Notes under the pieces: generated by a model
Told to the model about the DNA's origin: nothing
The model's database searches: none
What the model saw: only the letters and a program-made list of their open reading frames with translations
Assembly: GCF_022812285.1 (NCBI RefSeq)
Contig: NZ_CP093300.1
Coordinates: 992,001-1,056,000, forward strand
DNA length: 64,000 nt
Source of the DNA: Alkalihalobacillus sp. LMS39
Lineage (GTDB): Bacteria; Bacillota; Bacilli; Bacillales; Bacillaceae_F
Direction: 5' to 3'
In this document: positions 34,969-44,433 of the stretch, in pieces
Layout of the letters: every line of letters starts with the position of its first letter
Position numbering within the stretch: the stretch's first letter is position 1
Position numbers and translations under genes: made by a program

Positions 34969-36036
34969 ATGTTGAAAACAGAACAAAAGAATAAAATCAC
35001 CGCGATAATTGAAAAATCATTTCGAACCGAAGTACAAAAAAATGAAAACATTAAAAGTGCTTGTTTGCTCGTTCATTCAGACACACATAACATCCACCTC
35101 AATGTAAATGAAGGTTTAGAAGGAAACGACCAACCGGTATACATGGCTAGTGTAGGCAAGATCTTCACTTCTGTTATCACAAGTATATTATTTGAAAAAG
35201 AACAATTATCCTTTGAGGATCCATTGACCGATTATATTGATGATGCTGTTGTTCACGACCTCCATCTCTACAAAGGCACAAACTACACAAACCAAAACAA
35301 AATTAAACATCTACTAAATCACACATCTGGATTGTCTGATAATTTTTGGCCATTGCTAGAAAATTTATTAGAAGACCCCACCTTCAAAATGAGTCCAGAA
35401 GACGCGATTACTTGGACAAAACAACATACAACACCACAAGCTCCACCTGGAACGACATTTCACTATACCGATACGAACTACCATCTCTTAGGACTCGTGA
35501 TTGAAAAGATAACGAAGCTTCCTTTTCACGAAGTACTCAATCAATATATTTTTAAGCCTCTTTCTATGCAAAAGTCCTTCATGCTCCACTACTCTCAACC
35601 GTTAGATGAAAACACAAAAAAAGTCGCACCATTTTATTATAAAAACATAAATCTTGCCAATTACGAAGGTTATGGTGGTATCGATTATGCAGGAGGCGGT
35701 GTTGTCTCGACTGGTGAAGACTTGTTAATCTTTATGAAAGCTTTAACTTCTCATCAGTTACTAAAAAAAGAAACATTAGAAACAATGATGAATGATAAAG
35801 TCAAATATGGGTTTGGCATTGATTATGGGTATGGCATCATGCAATTTAAACCCGTGCCACTCCTTATGCCGAAAAAGTTTTCAGTATGGGGTCATGCTGG
35901 TGCAACGGGAGCTTATATGTTTTATCATCCTCAGATGAATGCGTATGTAATCGGTACATTTAATGACTTTTCTTATGAGAGAAAAGGAGTTAGATTTATG
36001 TTGATGAAAGTTATAAACGAATTAGCGAAAGCATGA
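34969..36036 (+). CDS. Serine hydrolase, class C beta-lactamase-related
   Basis: A 355-residue penicillin-binding-protein fold enzyme. Ser61-x-x-Lys64 appears in YMASVGKIFTS, the tyrosine motif in HYTDTNYHLLG, and the third motif as HAG in WGHAGATGAY. There is no signal peptide, so it is cytoplasmic unless exported by another route. Family members are D-aminopeptidases, esterases or decaying lactamases; the substrate is not predictable. GAGGAGGGAAGAG lies before the ATG. A small membrane protein gene follows 15 bases later. Confidence 0.82.
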   Translation: MLKTEQKNKITAIIEKSFRTEVQKNENIKSACLLVHSDTHNIHLNVNEGLEGNDQPVYMASVGKIFTSVITSILFEKEQLSFEDPLTDYIDDAVVHDLHLYKGTNYTNQNKIKHLLNHTSGLSDNFWPLLENLLEDPTFKMSPEDAITWTKQHTTPQAPPGTTFHYTDTNYHLLGLVIEKITKLPFHEVLNQYIFKPLSMQKSFMLHYSQPLDENTKKVAPFYYKNINLANYEGYGGIDYAGGGVVSTGEDLLIFMKALTSHQLLKKETLETMMNDKVKYGFGIDYGYGIMQFKPVPLLMPKKFSVWGHAGATGAYMFYHPQMNAYVIGTFNDFSYERKGVRFMLMKVINELAKA

Positions 36037-36051
36037 AATGGAGATGAGTAA

Positions 36052-36303
36052 ATGGACAGTAGTTCTTTTGTGTTTTTCGGTTATATTCTAGTGACAGTAT
36101 CCCTTTGTACAGCAGCTTTTGGTTTAGCAAAGCGCTCATGGATATTGATGCTAGTGAGCTCGGTCACTTCGCTTCCGGCTGTTTTCTATTTTTTAGGCTA
36201 TAATCGTGAATGGATGAAGTTGGTTTGGTTCATTCCGTTCGTATTACTTTTGGTCAGTTTTATATTTTGGAGACGTTCAACGAAAAAAAGTGCAATCCTG
36301 TAA
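36052..36303 (+). CDS. Small membrane protein following the serine hydrolase
   Basis: An 83-residue protein with three hydrophobic segments (about 5-25, 27-47, 55-74) and a basic C-terminus (WRRSTKKSAIL). No family recognised beyond small membrane proteins of Bacillaceae. GGAGATGAG lies before the ATG. Probably co-transcribed with the hydrolase and closed by the terminator at 36288. Confidence 0.6.
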   Translation: MDSSSFVFFGYILVTVSLCTAAFGLAKRSWILMLVSSVTSLPAVFYFLGYNREWMKLVWFIPFVLLLVSFIFWRRSTKKSAIL

Positions 36304-36324
36304 TGGAGGATTGTGCTTTTTTTC
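36288..36324 (+). terminator. Terminator after the serine hydrolase operon
   Basis: AGTGCAATCCT and AGGATTGTGCT arms are followed by seven T; the left arm overlaps the end of the gene. Confidence 0.8.
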
Positions 36325-36470
36325 TAGTCTTAAAGGCTACAGTAATTTTGAAATAGGAAGGCAAAAGAAGCTAAAATAAAAGAAGATTAAATAATCTCTA
36401 ATAAACTTCAAAAGAATTTCACATTCTCAAGGTAAAATCAATGGAATTCGTCCGAGAAAAGGAGAAAAAA

Positions 36471-37442
36471 ATGAAACGATGTTGCTTACAAGCATTTTTG
36501 ATAGGGATCATTTTATTTTTGGTTGGATGTCATACAGCCAATTTTGAAACCCCAGATACAAACCAATCACTCGTTATCGTTTCTCACGTTAAAGAAGAAA
36601 CAATGACATTTCTAGATCCGGAACAAGGTAAAGTTCAGCTAGCAGAAAATAGTCATTTTCCAATAACAGAAATGCATGATATTGGTAACGAGAGGATTGT
36701 TGCAACTAGCCAAAGTGAAAGCTCGCTTTTGCTTTATGATATCGGAAAAGGAAAAGTCACTCCATTTTTAAAAATGAATAAAGGTCTAACAGCACTTGAA
36801 TATGATTTTCTAACTAACTCGTTGTATGTAACTGACATCTTAAACAATCAAGTTCATCTTATAGATATGAATAATGAGAAGCTTGTTCAAAGTATTGAGG
36901 TTGCAACTTTTCCAACTGATTTGGAGTTTGGTGACGAGAAGTTATTTGTCCTTAGTGCAGAAGAAAATTCTGTTACTGTTACGGATTTACAGCTACAGTC
37001 GGTGTTGAACACATTTCCCGTTTTAGAACGGCCTTCTGGAATGTATTATGATGGGAAAGTGATTTGGGTAGGGGGACATGGTTCTTTTGGACAGTTGAAC
37101 AAAAAAATATATGGATATGACCCGAAAACAGGGGATGTTGTCGAGGAAATTGAGGTTGGTTTAATGCCGATTGACTTCTTTGGGTTCGGACACGATCCTT
37201 ATTTTTATGTATTATGTCACGGGAATCACCATGCTTATAAAGTGAATAAAAAAACAAGAGAAGTGCATGCGTCACTTGAGGTTGGACTTAACCCTAACTT
37301 TATTACAGGAAATAAAGAAACATTGTTTGTGTCAAATCTTGACGGGGATACGATTTCAATTATCAATAAAGAAGCATTTGAACGGGTAGAGGATGTTCCA
37401 GTTTCAGCTGGACCATATGCTATCTTGCTGTTGGAGGAATAA
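36471..37442 (+). CDS. YncE/YVTN-like beta-propeller lipoprotein
   Basis: A 323-residue protein with a lipoprotein signal (IGIILFLVGC at about residue 20) and seven-bladed-propeller-like repeats (NSLYVTDILNNQVHLIDMNN, ETLFVSNLDGDTISIINKEA). Such propellers bind metals, cofactors or partner proteins outside the membrane. ATG 36471 has AAAAGGAG six bases upstream; a longer in-frame start at 36441 lacks one. It heads an apparent operon with a two-component system, a PepSY protein and a YtkA-like lipoprotein. Confidence 0.8.
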   Translation: MKRCCLQAFLIGIILFLVGCHTANFETPDTNQSLVIVSHVKEETMTFLDPEQGKVQLAENSHFPITEMHDIGNERIVATSQSESSLLLYDIGKGKVTPFLKMNKGLTALEYDFLTNSLYVTDILNNQVHLIDMNNEKLVQSIEVATFPTDLEFGDEKLFVLSAEENSVTVTDLQLQSVLNTFPVLERPSGMYYDGKVIWVGGHGSFGQLNKKIYGYDPKTGDVVEEIEVGLMPIDFFGFGHDPYFYVLCHGNHHAYKVNKKTREVHASLEVGLNPNFITGNKETLFVSNLDGDTISIINKEAFERVEDVPVSAGPYAILLLEE

Positions 37443-37445
37443 AGA

Positions 37446-38129
37446 ATGAACAAAACGAAACGCATTTTAGTTGTAGATGATGAAGTCGAATTACTAGAGT
37501 TAGTCACTTCTTTTTTAGAAAAGGAATATTACGTTGTCACAACCCAAAGTGGTGATGATGCGATTAAGATTGTAGAATCTCTGATCGTCGATGTTGTCGT
37601 GTTAGATGTCATGATGGAGATGATGGATGGGTTTGCCGTTTGTGAAAAAATAAGAGAGATTTCGCAAGTACCAATTGTGATGCTTACAGCAAGAAGCGGG
37701 GAAGAAGATAAAATAAGAGGGTTAAAGCTTGGTGCAGATGATTATATAGTAAAACCATTTAGTCCGAGGGAGTTATTAGCTCGAATTGAAGCTGTATTGC
37801 GACGAGCTCAAGGCATTCAAACGACAAAAAATATAGTGAGATTTCACGAGTTGGAAATCGATAAAAGTGGCAGAATCATTTATGTTCAAAGAGAACCGAT
37901 TAATGTAACAAGAAAAGAGTATGATTTATTATTATTCTTACTTGAACACCATGGACAAGTGTTTTCAAGAGACCATTTACATGATCGAATATGGGGGATG
38001 GATGCTCATATGGGAACATTGCGGACTGTTGATACTCACATCAAAACATTACGGCTAAAACTTCAATCCGCGGAACGCTTTATAAAAACAGTGTGGGGTG
38101 TAGGTTATAAATTTGAGGTTGATTCATGA
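37446..38129 (+). CDS. OmpR/PhoB-family response regulator
   Basis: A 227-residue two-domain regulator. The receiver has the acidic pair in ILVVDDEVEL, the phosphoacceptor aspartate in VVVLDVMME, threonine in VMLTARSG and lysine in YIVKPFSPRE. The C-terminal winged helix has RTVDTHIKTLRLKL. Starts three bases after the lipoprotein gene and overlaps the histidine kinase gene by four bases (ATGA). Confidence 0.93.
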   Translation: MNKTKRILVVDDEVELLELVTSFLEKEYYVVTTQSGDDAIKIVESLIVDVVVLDVMMEMMDGFAVCEKIREISQVPIVMLTARSGEEDKIRGLKLGADDYIVKPFSPRELLARIEAVLRRAQGIQTTKNIVRFHELEIDKSGRIIYVQREPINVTRKEYDLLLFLLEHHGQVFSRDHLHDRIWGMDAHMGTLRTVDTHIKTLRLKLQSAERFIKTVWGVGYKFEVDS

Positions 38130-39541
38130 AGCATTGGTCAATCAAGAAAAAAGTCTGGATTGCACTTTCTGGCGTAATCGTGACCGTTGCATTAGGAGCT
38201 ATTTTTCTTATTTACTTTTTATATGATGCGCTATATGTTGAGAAACAAAAAGAGCTGCTTTTGACAGAAGGAGAAAGCCTAGTTGAATCTTACGAGGAAT
38301 ATGGTGTGGACTCATTATTTTTTACTCGCTTACAATGGACAGAGCAAAACAAAGCGATTCATGTTCTTTTTTCTGATGATCCGATGCAACTTGGAAGTGG
38401 TGTACCATTTGAACCTTTTTCAGAAGAAAATATAATTACTTTTGATGAAAGACAATTGTTATTAGAAGGAGAGACCGTTGTCATGGTCCGTTCCCATCCT
38501 TTATTTCAACAAGACATTCTTGGTGTAGCGATTCCATTATTTCAAAATGAACAATTATCTGGAGCCATTTTACTTTCTATGCCTTTAGAAGATGTTTATG
38601 AACCGTTTGCGGAAATACAGGTTATGTTACTAGTTGTACTAGCTCTGATTTTAGTCATTATCTTTTTTCTAGGAAATAAAATCGTTAATGATGTCGTTAA
38701 TCCTCTATTGAATATGAAAGAAATATCGACGTATATGTCCGATGGGGATTTCTCAAAACGAATGATTATGGAGCGAAGAGATGAATTAGGACAGTTGGCT
38801 CAGTCATTTAACACCTTATCGATGTCACTCGAAAAGGTGGAGGACAATCGTCGGGAGTTTCTCGCCAATGTCTCTCATGAATTGCGCACACCGTTAAGTT
38901 ATATGAAAGGGTATGCTGAAGCAATGGAAGAAGGAATGATAGACTCGAAGAAAGGACTGGCAATTATTCAAAAAGAATCAAATCGGCTTGAGCGATTAGT
39001 TAATGATCTTCTCGATTTAGCTCAATTAGAAGGAGATTCATATCCATTACGGTGTGAGCCGATTGTATTATCTCAAGTTGTGAACGATGTGTTAGAATCG
39101 TTTGAGATCGTTGCTACTCAAAAAAATATTCAAATGGTCCAAAAGGTTGATGAGGAGACAATTGTTTATGGTGACAGTGATCGCTTAGAGCAAGCGATGC
39201 GAAATATATTGGATAATGCCATTCGCTATAGTCCCCCTCATACAGAAATTAAAATAGAATTGACGAGAAAAAACGGCTGGAGTGAACTTCTTATTGTTGA
39301 CCATGGGATAGGAATTCCGAGCAATGACTTATTAGCCGTGAAGGAACGGTTTTACCGGGTGAATAAAGCAAGAACACGTAATGCAGGAGGCACAGGTTTA
39401 GGGTTAGCAATTGTAACAGAGATTATAAAAAAACACGAAGGCGAATTTGAGCTTTTCTCTGAAGTTGGTAAAGGGACAACGGCGAAAATTAAAATGAGAA
39501 CAATTGAATCAGATAGAGAAAATATTGGATTTCAAGATTGA
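38126..39541 (+). CDS. Membrane sensor histidine kinase
   Basis: A 471-residue kinase. Two membrane segments (about 9-32 and 170-190) bracket an extracytoplasmic sensor domain of about 135 residues; a HAMP linker follows, then HisKA with the phospho-histidine in LANVSHELRTPLSY and a HATPase with RNILDNAIRYSPP (N box), DHGIGIP (G1) and GGTGLGLAIV (G2). It is the cognate partner of the preceding regulator. The signal is unknown; neighbouring genes suggest an envelope or metal-related one. Confidence 0.93.
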   Translation: MKHWSIKKKVWIALSGVIVTVALGAIFLIYFLYDALYVEKQKELLLTEGESLVESYEEYGVDSLFFTRLQWTEQNKAIHVLFSDDPMQLGSGVPFEPFSEENIITFDERQLLLEGETVVMVRSHPLFQQDILGVAIPLFQNEQLSGAILLSMPLEDVYEPFAEIQVMLLVVLALILVIIFFLGNKIVNDVVNPLLNMKEISTYMSDGDFSKRMIMERRDELGQLAQSFNTLSMSLEKVEDNRREFLANVSHELRTPLSYMKGYAEAMEEGMIDSKKGLAIIQKESNRLERLVNDLLDLAQLEGDSYPLRCEPIVLSQVVNDVLESFEIVATQKNIQMVQKVDEETIVYGDSDRLEQAMRNILDNAIRYSPPHTEIKIELTRKNGWSELLIVDHGIGIPSNDLLAVKERFYRVNKARTRNAGGTGLGLAIVTEIIKKHEGEFELFSEVGKGTTAKIKMRTIESDRENIGFQD

Positions 39542-39657
39542 AGGAGTAATAGCCTTTAATCTTTTTTTTCTTTCTAAAGAGTTCACCATCATTTCACAAT
39601 CTCTTTTTATACTTAGAAAAGTAATTTTCATTTACGTTAAGAAAAGGAGAAAATACG

Positions 39658-41046
39658 ATGGAATTGTCGAAAATGCAACAGCCAGATAAAACTACGAAAC
39701 AACAGAACAAAAAAGACATGTCTCTGTACCGAGCGGTTTGGAGATGGCATTTTTACGCTGGTATTATTTTTGCCCCATTTCTCATCATTTTAGCGATTAG
39801 TGGAGGGGTATACCTTTTTAAACCACAAATTGAAAATATGCTTTACCAAGATTTATTTTACGTAACAGAAGCAGAAACAACAGCATCTCCTTCTCATCAA
39901 TTGCAAAATATGAAACGGGAATATCCTGAATCCATCATCCGGTCGATTCGGTATTATGAACAACCACGAACGACAGAGTTTTCTATCATAAATCATGGAG
40001 AAGCAATGTCTGTTTATGTAAATCCTTACACGGGAGAAATAACGGGAAGCCTCATGACAGAAAAAAAGTTCACCGAAATCTTTAAGAAGATTCATAGTGA
40101 ACTTTTCATTGGGGGGACATGGGCGAACCGTGTCGTAGAGTTAGCAGCATGCTGGGCGATTATTCTTTTAGTGACCGGACTTTATATTTGGTGGCCAAGA
40201 GAAAAGAAATCAATATGGGGAACGATTTTACCGCGATTAAATAAAAGAGGGCGTACATTATGGCGTGACCTACACGTCGTTCCTGCATTTTGGCTTTCAG
40301 CTTTTATTTTAATCTTAATTCTTACTGGGCTCCCGTGGTCAGGGGTCATGGGCGAACAAATTAATAAGGTGGCAACTGCTACAAATACAGGTTATCCTCC
40401 TTTTGCCTTAAGCTTTCGAGAGAAACCTGAATCTGTTGTTAAAACAAAAGACGTAGCGGATGATGTGCCATGGGCAACAGAAAACTTAGCAGTGCCTGTA
40501 TCTACTTCTGGCACATATGTTTCATTGTCATTGGAAGATGTGAATTATATTGCAAAAACACAAAACGTACAAAAACCTTATACGATTTCACTACCACAAG
40601 GAGAAACAGGAGTCTACACAATCGCAACATCCCACTCAAGACCTGGAGATAATGCGACATTGCATGTCGACCAATATAGTGGAGCTGTAATAACAGATGT
40701 GCGTTTTCAAGATTATGGCATTATGGCTAAAGCGATTACGTTGGGAATTGCGTTACATGAAGGAAGATTATTTGGCTTACCGAATCAAATTCTAGGCTTA
40801 ATTACGTGTATAGGATTAGTAGGATTGATTGTTAGTTCATTTGTGATGTGGAGAAATCGCAAGCCAAGCGGGAAACTAGGCGCGCCTCCTAAACCGAAAT
40901 CTAAAAAGCAATCAAGAGTCGTTCTTGTTATCATGATAGGATTTGGGCTACTCATGCCTTTAGTCGGAATTTCAATTATCGTTGTTCTTATTCTTGACCG
41001 CTTCCTATTTTCAAAAATAAATCGGTTAAGAGAATGGTATGAATAA
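39658..41046 (+). CDS. PepSY-associated membrane protein (PepSY_TM)
   Basis: A 462-residue protein with four to five membrane segments. The family layout is clear: WRWHFYAGIIFAPFLIILA near residue 30, VNPYTGEITG in the PepSY part, FKKIHSELFIG, TLWRDLHVVPAFW and LHEGRLFGLPNQ. PepSY_TM proteins are often linked to siderophore or iron uptake or act as ferric-reductase-like membrane proteins; conserved histidines in the membrane segments could bind haem. AAAGGAG lies before the ATG. It belongs to the cluster from 36471 to 41538. Confidence 0.85.
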   Translation: MELSKMQQPDKTTKQQNKKDMSLYRAVWRWHFYAGIIFAPFLIILAISGGVYLFKPQIENMLYQDLFYVTEAETTASPSHQLQNMKREYPESIIRSIRYYEQPRTTEFSIINHGEAMSVYVNPYTGEITGSLMTEKKFTEIFKKIHSELFIGGTWANRVVELAACWAIILLVTGLYIWWPREKKSIWGTILPRLNKRGRTLWRDLHVVPAFWLSAFILILILTGLPWSGVMGEQINKVATATNTGYPPFALSFREKPESVVKTKDVADDVPWATENLAVPVSTSGTYVSLSLEDVNYIAKTQNVQKPYTISLPQGETGVYTIATSHSRPGDNATLHVDQYSGAVITDVRFQDYGIMAKAITLGIALHEGRLFGLPNQILGLITCIGLVGLIVSSFVMWRNRKPSGKLGAPPKPKSKKQSRVVLVIMIGFGLLMPLVGISIIVVLILDRFLFSKINRLREWYE

Positions 41047-41070
41047 GTGAAAAGAAAAGGAGAGAAAAAC

Positions 41071-41538
41071 ATGAGACAGAAGCAAATCATAGCTGCAATA
41101 CTAGGGATGTTGTTACTAGCCGGATGTGCGATGAATGAGGGGGAGCCAAAAGCACATGATGTACTAGAAGTCGTTAATGTCGATATTCTTACTCATGAAG
41201 AAATCGCAGTAAATGAAGAAGCTATCCTACAAGTAAGAGTCACCCAAGGCGAAGAATATGTGGAGGATGCACAAGAAGTAGAATTTGAAATTTGGAAACA
41301 CCAGCACCGTGACGAAGGAGAAATGATAACAGGGATTCATCAAGGAGAGGGAATATATCAAATATCCCATCTCTTTGCACATGACGGAATTTACTTTGTT
41401 CAAACTCATGTCACCGCCCGGGGTATGCATGTGATGCCTACTAAACAACTTCTTATTGGTGAAGTATACGAAGAAGAATTAGCATCATTGGAAGAAGATA
41501 ATGGCGAAATAGAATCAAGTAGTAACGGACACCATTAA
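41071..41538 (+). CDS. YtkA/FixH-like lipoprotein
   Basis: A 155-residue protein with a lipoprotein signal (GMLLLAGC, cysteine at about residue 19), a YtkA-like beta-sandwich (VEFEIWKHQHRDEGEMITG; GIYQISHLFAHDGIYFVQTH) and an acidic tail. Several histidines and methionines (KHQHRD, HVTARGMHVMPT) could bind copper or another metal. AAAAGGAGAG lies before ATG 41071. YtkA-like proteins frequently accompany metal handling or respiratory assembly genes. Last gene of the cluster. Confidence 0.75.
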   Translation: MRQKQIIAAILGMLLLAGCAMNEGEPKAHDVLEVVNVDILTHEEIAVNEEAILQVRVTQGEEYVEDAQEVEFEIWKHQHRDEGEMITGIHQGEGIYQISHLFAHDGIYFVQTHVTARGMHVMPTKQLLIGEVYEEELASLEEDNGEIESSSNGHH

Positions 41539-41580
41539 AAGGAGTAGATAACACCAAAAGAATTGTAATATAAACCGTAA

Positions 41581-41759
41581 CGGACATACGTTCCGCTACT
41601 TATACAAAAAACTATGTTTTTCCAATGCTAACGGACGTCTATTCCGCTACTGGCCAAATTCTAGCTTTAGAACTAGCTGAAAAGGCGAAATAGCGGAATA
41701 GATGTCCGAAAAAATTGAAATCGGGGTGTTTTTTGCGGGAATAACGGAACAGATGTCCG
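41581..41759. repeat. 179-bp four-box dispersed element, copy 5
   Basis: Boxes are at 41581-41595 and 41632-41646 (forward), 41694-41708 and 41745-41759 (reverse), with spacings 51, 62 and 51. The second and third boxes share the variant ATTCCG/CGGAAT instead of GTTCCG/CGGAAC, so the change is matched on both arms. It lies between convergent genes. Confidence 0.9.
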
Positions 41760-41767
41760 AACGGATT

Positions 41768-42160
41768 TTAATGTCTGTCGATAAAAATCAAATCTTCATT
41801 CGGGGTGATGTATTCTTTTTCTCCTAGTGAAAAGCTATTTTGTTGACGATTGATTTCAACATAATGAACAACGTTATTTTCATGCAGAAACACTAATAAA
41901 TAAATATCTTCTCTCATTTCAATATTACTAGGATCTTTAAAATCAACCCCTAATGTTTTAATTATGACATCATTTGATGTATAAGGTTCAAACAAAAAAG
42001 CCTTGTCCCATTCAAAATCAGTAAGTGATTGAACCTGGATTTCCTCATTATTTTGATCTTCCACAATGGAATAAATCGAATTTTCCAAAGCTTTATTCTG
42101 TTGGCTACACCCTGTAATTACCAACAAGATTAAAAACATGAACAAATAAAATTTCTTCAA
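41768..42160 (-). CDS. Hypothetical lipoprotein
   Basis: About 130 residues with a lipoprotein signal (FLILLVITGCSQQ, cysteine near residue 18) and a small soluble domain containing FEWDKAFLFEPYTSND and YVEINRQQNSFSLG. TTG 42160 is chosen because GGGGGAG lies six bases upstream; a GTG at 42175 is in frame but precedes that site. The DKAFLFEPYT phrase is seen in small Bacillus lipoproteins of unknown function. Confidence 0.6.
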   Translation of the reverse strand: MKKFYLFMFLILLVITGCSQQNKALENSIYSIVEDQNNEEIQVQSLTDFEWDKAFLFEPYTSNDVIIKTLGVDFKDPSNIEMREDIYLLVFLHENNVVHYVEINRQQNSFSLGEKEYITPNEDLIFIDRH

Positions 42161-42488
42161 GTAAGTCTCCCCCACTACCCTTATAAAAGGAATATTTTCA
42201 CAAATACTTTAACACTAATTTCCAAATAAAAAAAGATAAATCAAGCACATTCACTCAATTTATCTTATAAGGTTTTAGTTTTTTTATTTTTCAGCGATAC
42301 TCTTTGCTGCTCGTCTTCTTGGTAAAGATTCCTTTCTCTTTCCTTTCGTATATTAGTTTAGTAAAATGAGTATAAAACATCATTATTTATTAATGTATTA
42401 ATAAAAATATTAACTAATGAAACGAAAAAAGGAAAACACTGTAAGAGTGTCAACAAGTTTGAACATACCCAAGAGCGAAGGAGTCTTT
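42161..42488. other. AT-rich intergenic region between divergent genes
   Basis: No gene is convincing: a frame open from 42417 extends the MATE gene but has no ribosome site. A stem of 9 bp (AAGATAAAT at 42233-42241, ATTTATCTT at 42258-42266) is present, and the stretch before 42420 is very AT-rich, as expected for a promoter. Confidence 0.4.
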
Positions 42489-43859
42489 ATGTCAACATCA
42501 CAAGTAAAAAAACTATCGCTTATTGCCGTGACATGGCCGATTTTTATTGAATCGCTGTTGCATATGTCGTTAAGAACGGCAGATACGTTTATGTTAAGTC
42601 AAGTTTCAGATGAAGCGGTGGCCTCCGTCGGTGTCGCAAACCAAGTCATTATGTTCATGTTTTTTTTATTCCAATTTGTAGCTACAGGTACATCTGTTAT
42701 TGTGGCTCAATATTTAGGGGCGAAGAAATATGATGAGATTAATAAATATGTTGGAAACGGCATTTTACTTAATTTCTTTTTTGGTTTATTTGTTGCGACG
42801 ATATTAATTGTATTTAGCAAACAGTTTTTAAGTATATTTCAATTAGAACCACACCTTTTAGCAGAGGCACGAATCTTTCTCATTATTGTTGGGGGAGCTT
42901 TAGTTTTTCAAGCAATGAGCATTACAATGTCTGTTATTATCCAGACGTACGGGTTTACGAAGGAAACGATGTTTGTTAGTGGTGGGATGAACATTATTAA
43001 CATTATCGGTAATTACCTTTTTATCTATGGTGCACTTGGATTCCCACAATGGGGAGTGACAGGTGTAGCGATTTCCACAGCAGTTAGTCAAGGGATCGCG
43101 TTTATTACGTTTGCATTAGTGCTTTACTACCGAGTGAAATTAAAAATTACTTGGAATGACATGATTGAAATTCAAAAAGAACGTTTGAAAAAAGTACTAG
43201 GCATTGGCATCCCATCATCGATGACAATTATCTCGTATTCTTTAAGTCAAATTGTTACAACTTCATTTATTACTTTATTAGGAACGCAAATGTTAGCGAC
43301 TAGAATCTATACGTTAAACCTACTCTTCTTTATTATGATCCTAGGTATCTCGCTAGGAAGAGGTTCACAAATTATTACCGGGCATTTAATTGGGGCCGGC
43401 AAGATGGACGAAGCGTTCAAAGTCGGCAGGCGCAATGTTCGTTTGAGTATCGTCTTAGCGTTACTGATGACTCTAGTCATTGTCTTGATAAGAGAGCCAT
43501 TGCTCGGTATCTTCACAGATGATCCAGCCATTATTCAAATGGGGGCCATCCTTTTAATCTTAGGGTTTCTATTAGAACCTGGAAGATGTTTAAATCTCGT
43601 ATACGGAGCAACATTGCAGGCCGCTGGTGATGCCCGCTTTATGATGATGGTTTCTGTTCTCGTCATTTGGCTCTTTAGTGTTCCATTATATTATTTATTA
43701 GGGATTCATTTTGGCTGGGGTCTAATAGGAATATGGGCCGCTTTTATTGCAGATGAATGGGTTCGTGGTATTTTGTTATGGGCTAGATGGAGAGGAAGGA
43801 AATGGGAGGAGAAAGCTCTCGTGAAGCAGAAAAAGCCGAATGAAGAAGCGACGGCGTAA
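42489..43859 (+). CDS. MATE family efflux transporter
   Basis: A 456-residue protein with 12 membrane segments in two homologous halves. MATE hallmarks include WPIFIESLLHMSLRTADTFM near the start, GTSVIVAQYLGAKKYDEINK in the first half and GSQIITGHLIGAGKMDEAFK in the second. These export drugs or metabolites using sodium or proton gradients. ATG 42489 has AAGGAG five bases upstream and gives the usual N-terminus. Monocistronic, closed by the terminator at 43868. Confidence 0.9.
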   Translation: MSTSQVKKLSLIAVTWPIFIESLLHMSLRTADTFMLSQVSDEAVASVGVANQVIMFMFFLFQFVATGTSVIVAQYLGAKKYDEINKYVGNGILLNFFFGLFVATILIVFSKQFLSIFQLEPHLLAEARIFLIIVGGALVFQAMSITMSVIIQTYGFTKETMFVSGGMNIINIIGNYLFIYGALGFPQWGVTGVAISTAVSQGIAFITFALVLYYRVKLKITWNDMIEIQKERLKKVLGIGIPSSMTIISYSLSQIVTTSFITLLGTQMLATRIYTLNLLFFIMILGISLGRGSQIITGHLIGAGKMDEAFKVGRRNVRLSIVLALLMTLVIVLIREPLLGIFTDDPAIIQMGAILLILGFLLEPGRCLNLVYGATLQAAGDARFMMMVSVLVIWLFSVPLYYLLGIHFGWGLIGIWAAFIADEWVRGILLWARWRGRKWEEKALVKQKKPNEEATA

Positions 43860-43867
43860 CTACGCAA

Positions 43868-43897
43868 AACCCCTTTGTTCATATGAACAAAGGGGTT
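43868..43897 (+). terminator. Terminator after the MATE gene
   Basis: Perfect 13-bp arms AACCCCTTTGTTC/GAACAAAGGGGTT around ATAT, followed by ATTACTATC. Confidence 0.75.
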
Positions 43898-43941
43898 ATT
43901 ACTATCTAGTAGAGAGTCTTTGGAATTGTAGCTACGTAACG

Positions 43942-44433
43942 TTAATAAGATGTAAGCTTCACAGGGAAATGCAACAAAAAATCTGCCACTCTTCGTTCTA
44001 AAGGAGAGTGTATTTTTGAATACAATTCAAACCCATAAGTCCCTACCTGTTCATATTCTGATTCATGAATCCATTTATATAATTCATCATAAGCTTCACC
44101 AGCTTTATCGATGTCTCCTTGATATTCTAAAACAGCATAAGTTGCTTTAGGGAGATCATATGAAATCATACCGGCTGGTGGTTCAACATCAGTACTAGTT
44201 TCTACACCAGCGATCCATATAAATGGGTCTGTGTCAGGGTTGTAGTTGGGAGGGTCAATGAAAATGCCATAAGTGATAGGAAGGCCAATTGCACCATGAA
44301 CCTCATTTACTCTTTTATTAAAGGATTGTTGGAGTTGTGGAATAATCTGTTGTTCTCTCGTATCTTGTAATAAAGTTTCTAGCTGCATTCCTATGATATG
44401 CGAAGCTTCTCTTTCAATGATTTTAATCGTCAT
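43942..44433 (-). CDS. GyrI-like effector-binding domain protein
   Basis: A 163-residue stand-alone GyrI/AraC effector-binding domain: IKIIEREASHIIGMQLET at the start, GLPITYGIFIDPPNYNPD, IAGVETSTDVEPPAGMISYD and LPKATYAVLEYQGDIDKAG. Such proteins bind small hydrophobic or cationic molecules and some hydrolyse toxic esters. ATG 44433 is chosen because AGGAG lies nine bases upstream; it directly abuts the first ATG (44442). Converges with the MATE gene. Confidence 0.8.
   Translation of the reverse strand: MTIKIIEREASHIIGMQLETLLQDTREQQIIPQLQQSFNKRVNEVHGAIGLPITYGIFIDPPNYNPDTDPFIWIAGVETSTDVEPPAGMISYDLPKATYAVLEYQGDIDKAGEAYDELYKWIHESEYEQVGTYGFELYSKIHSPLERRVADFLLHFPVKLTSY

Noticed and set aside
39590-39645. 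Possible Fur box before the PepSY gene (AAGTAATTTTCATTTAC).
   Set aside because: Too few matches to the GATAATGATAATCATTATC consensus to claim.
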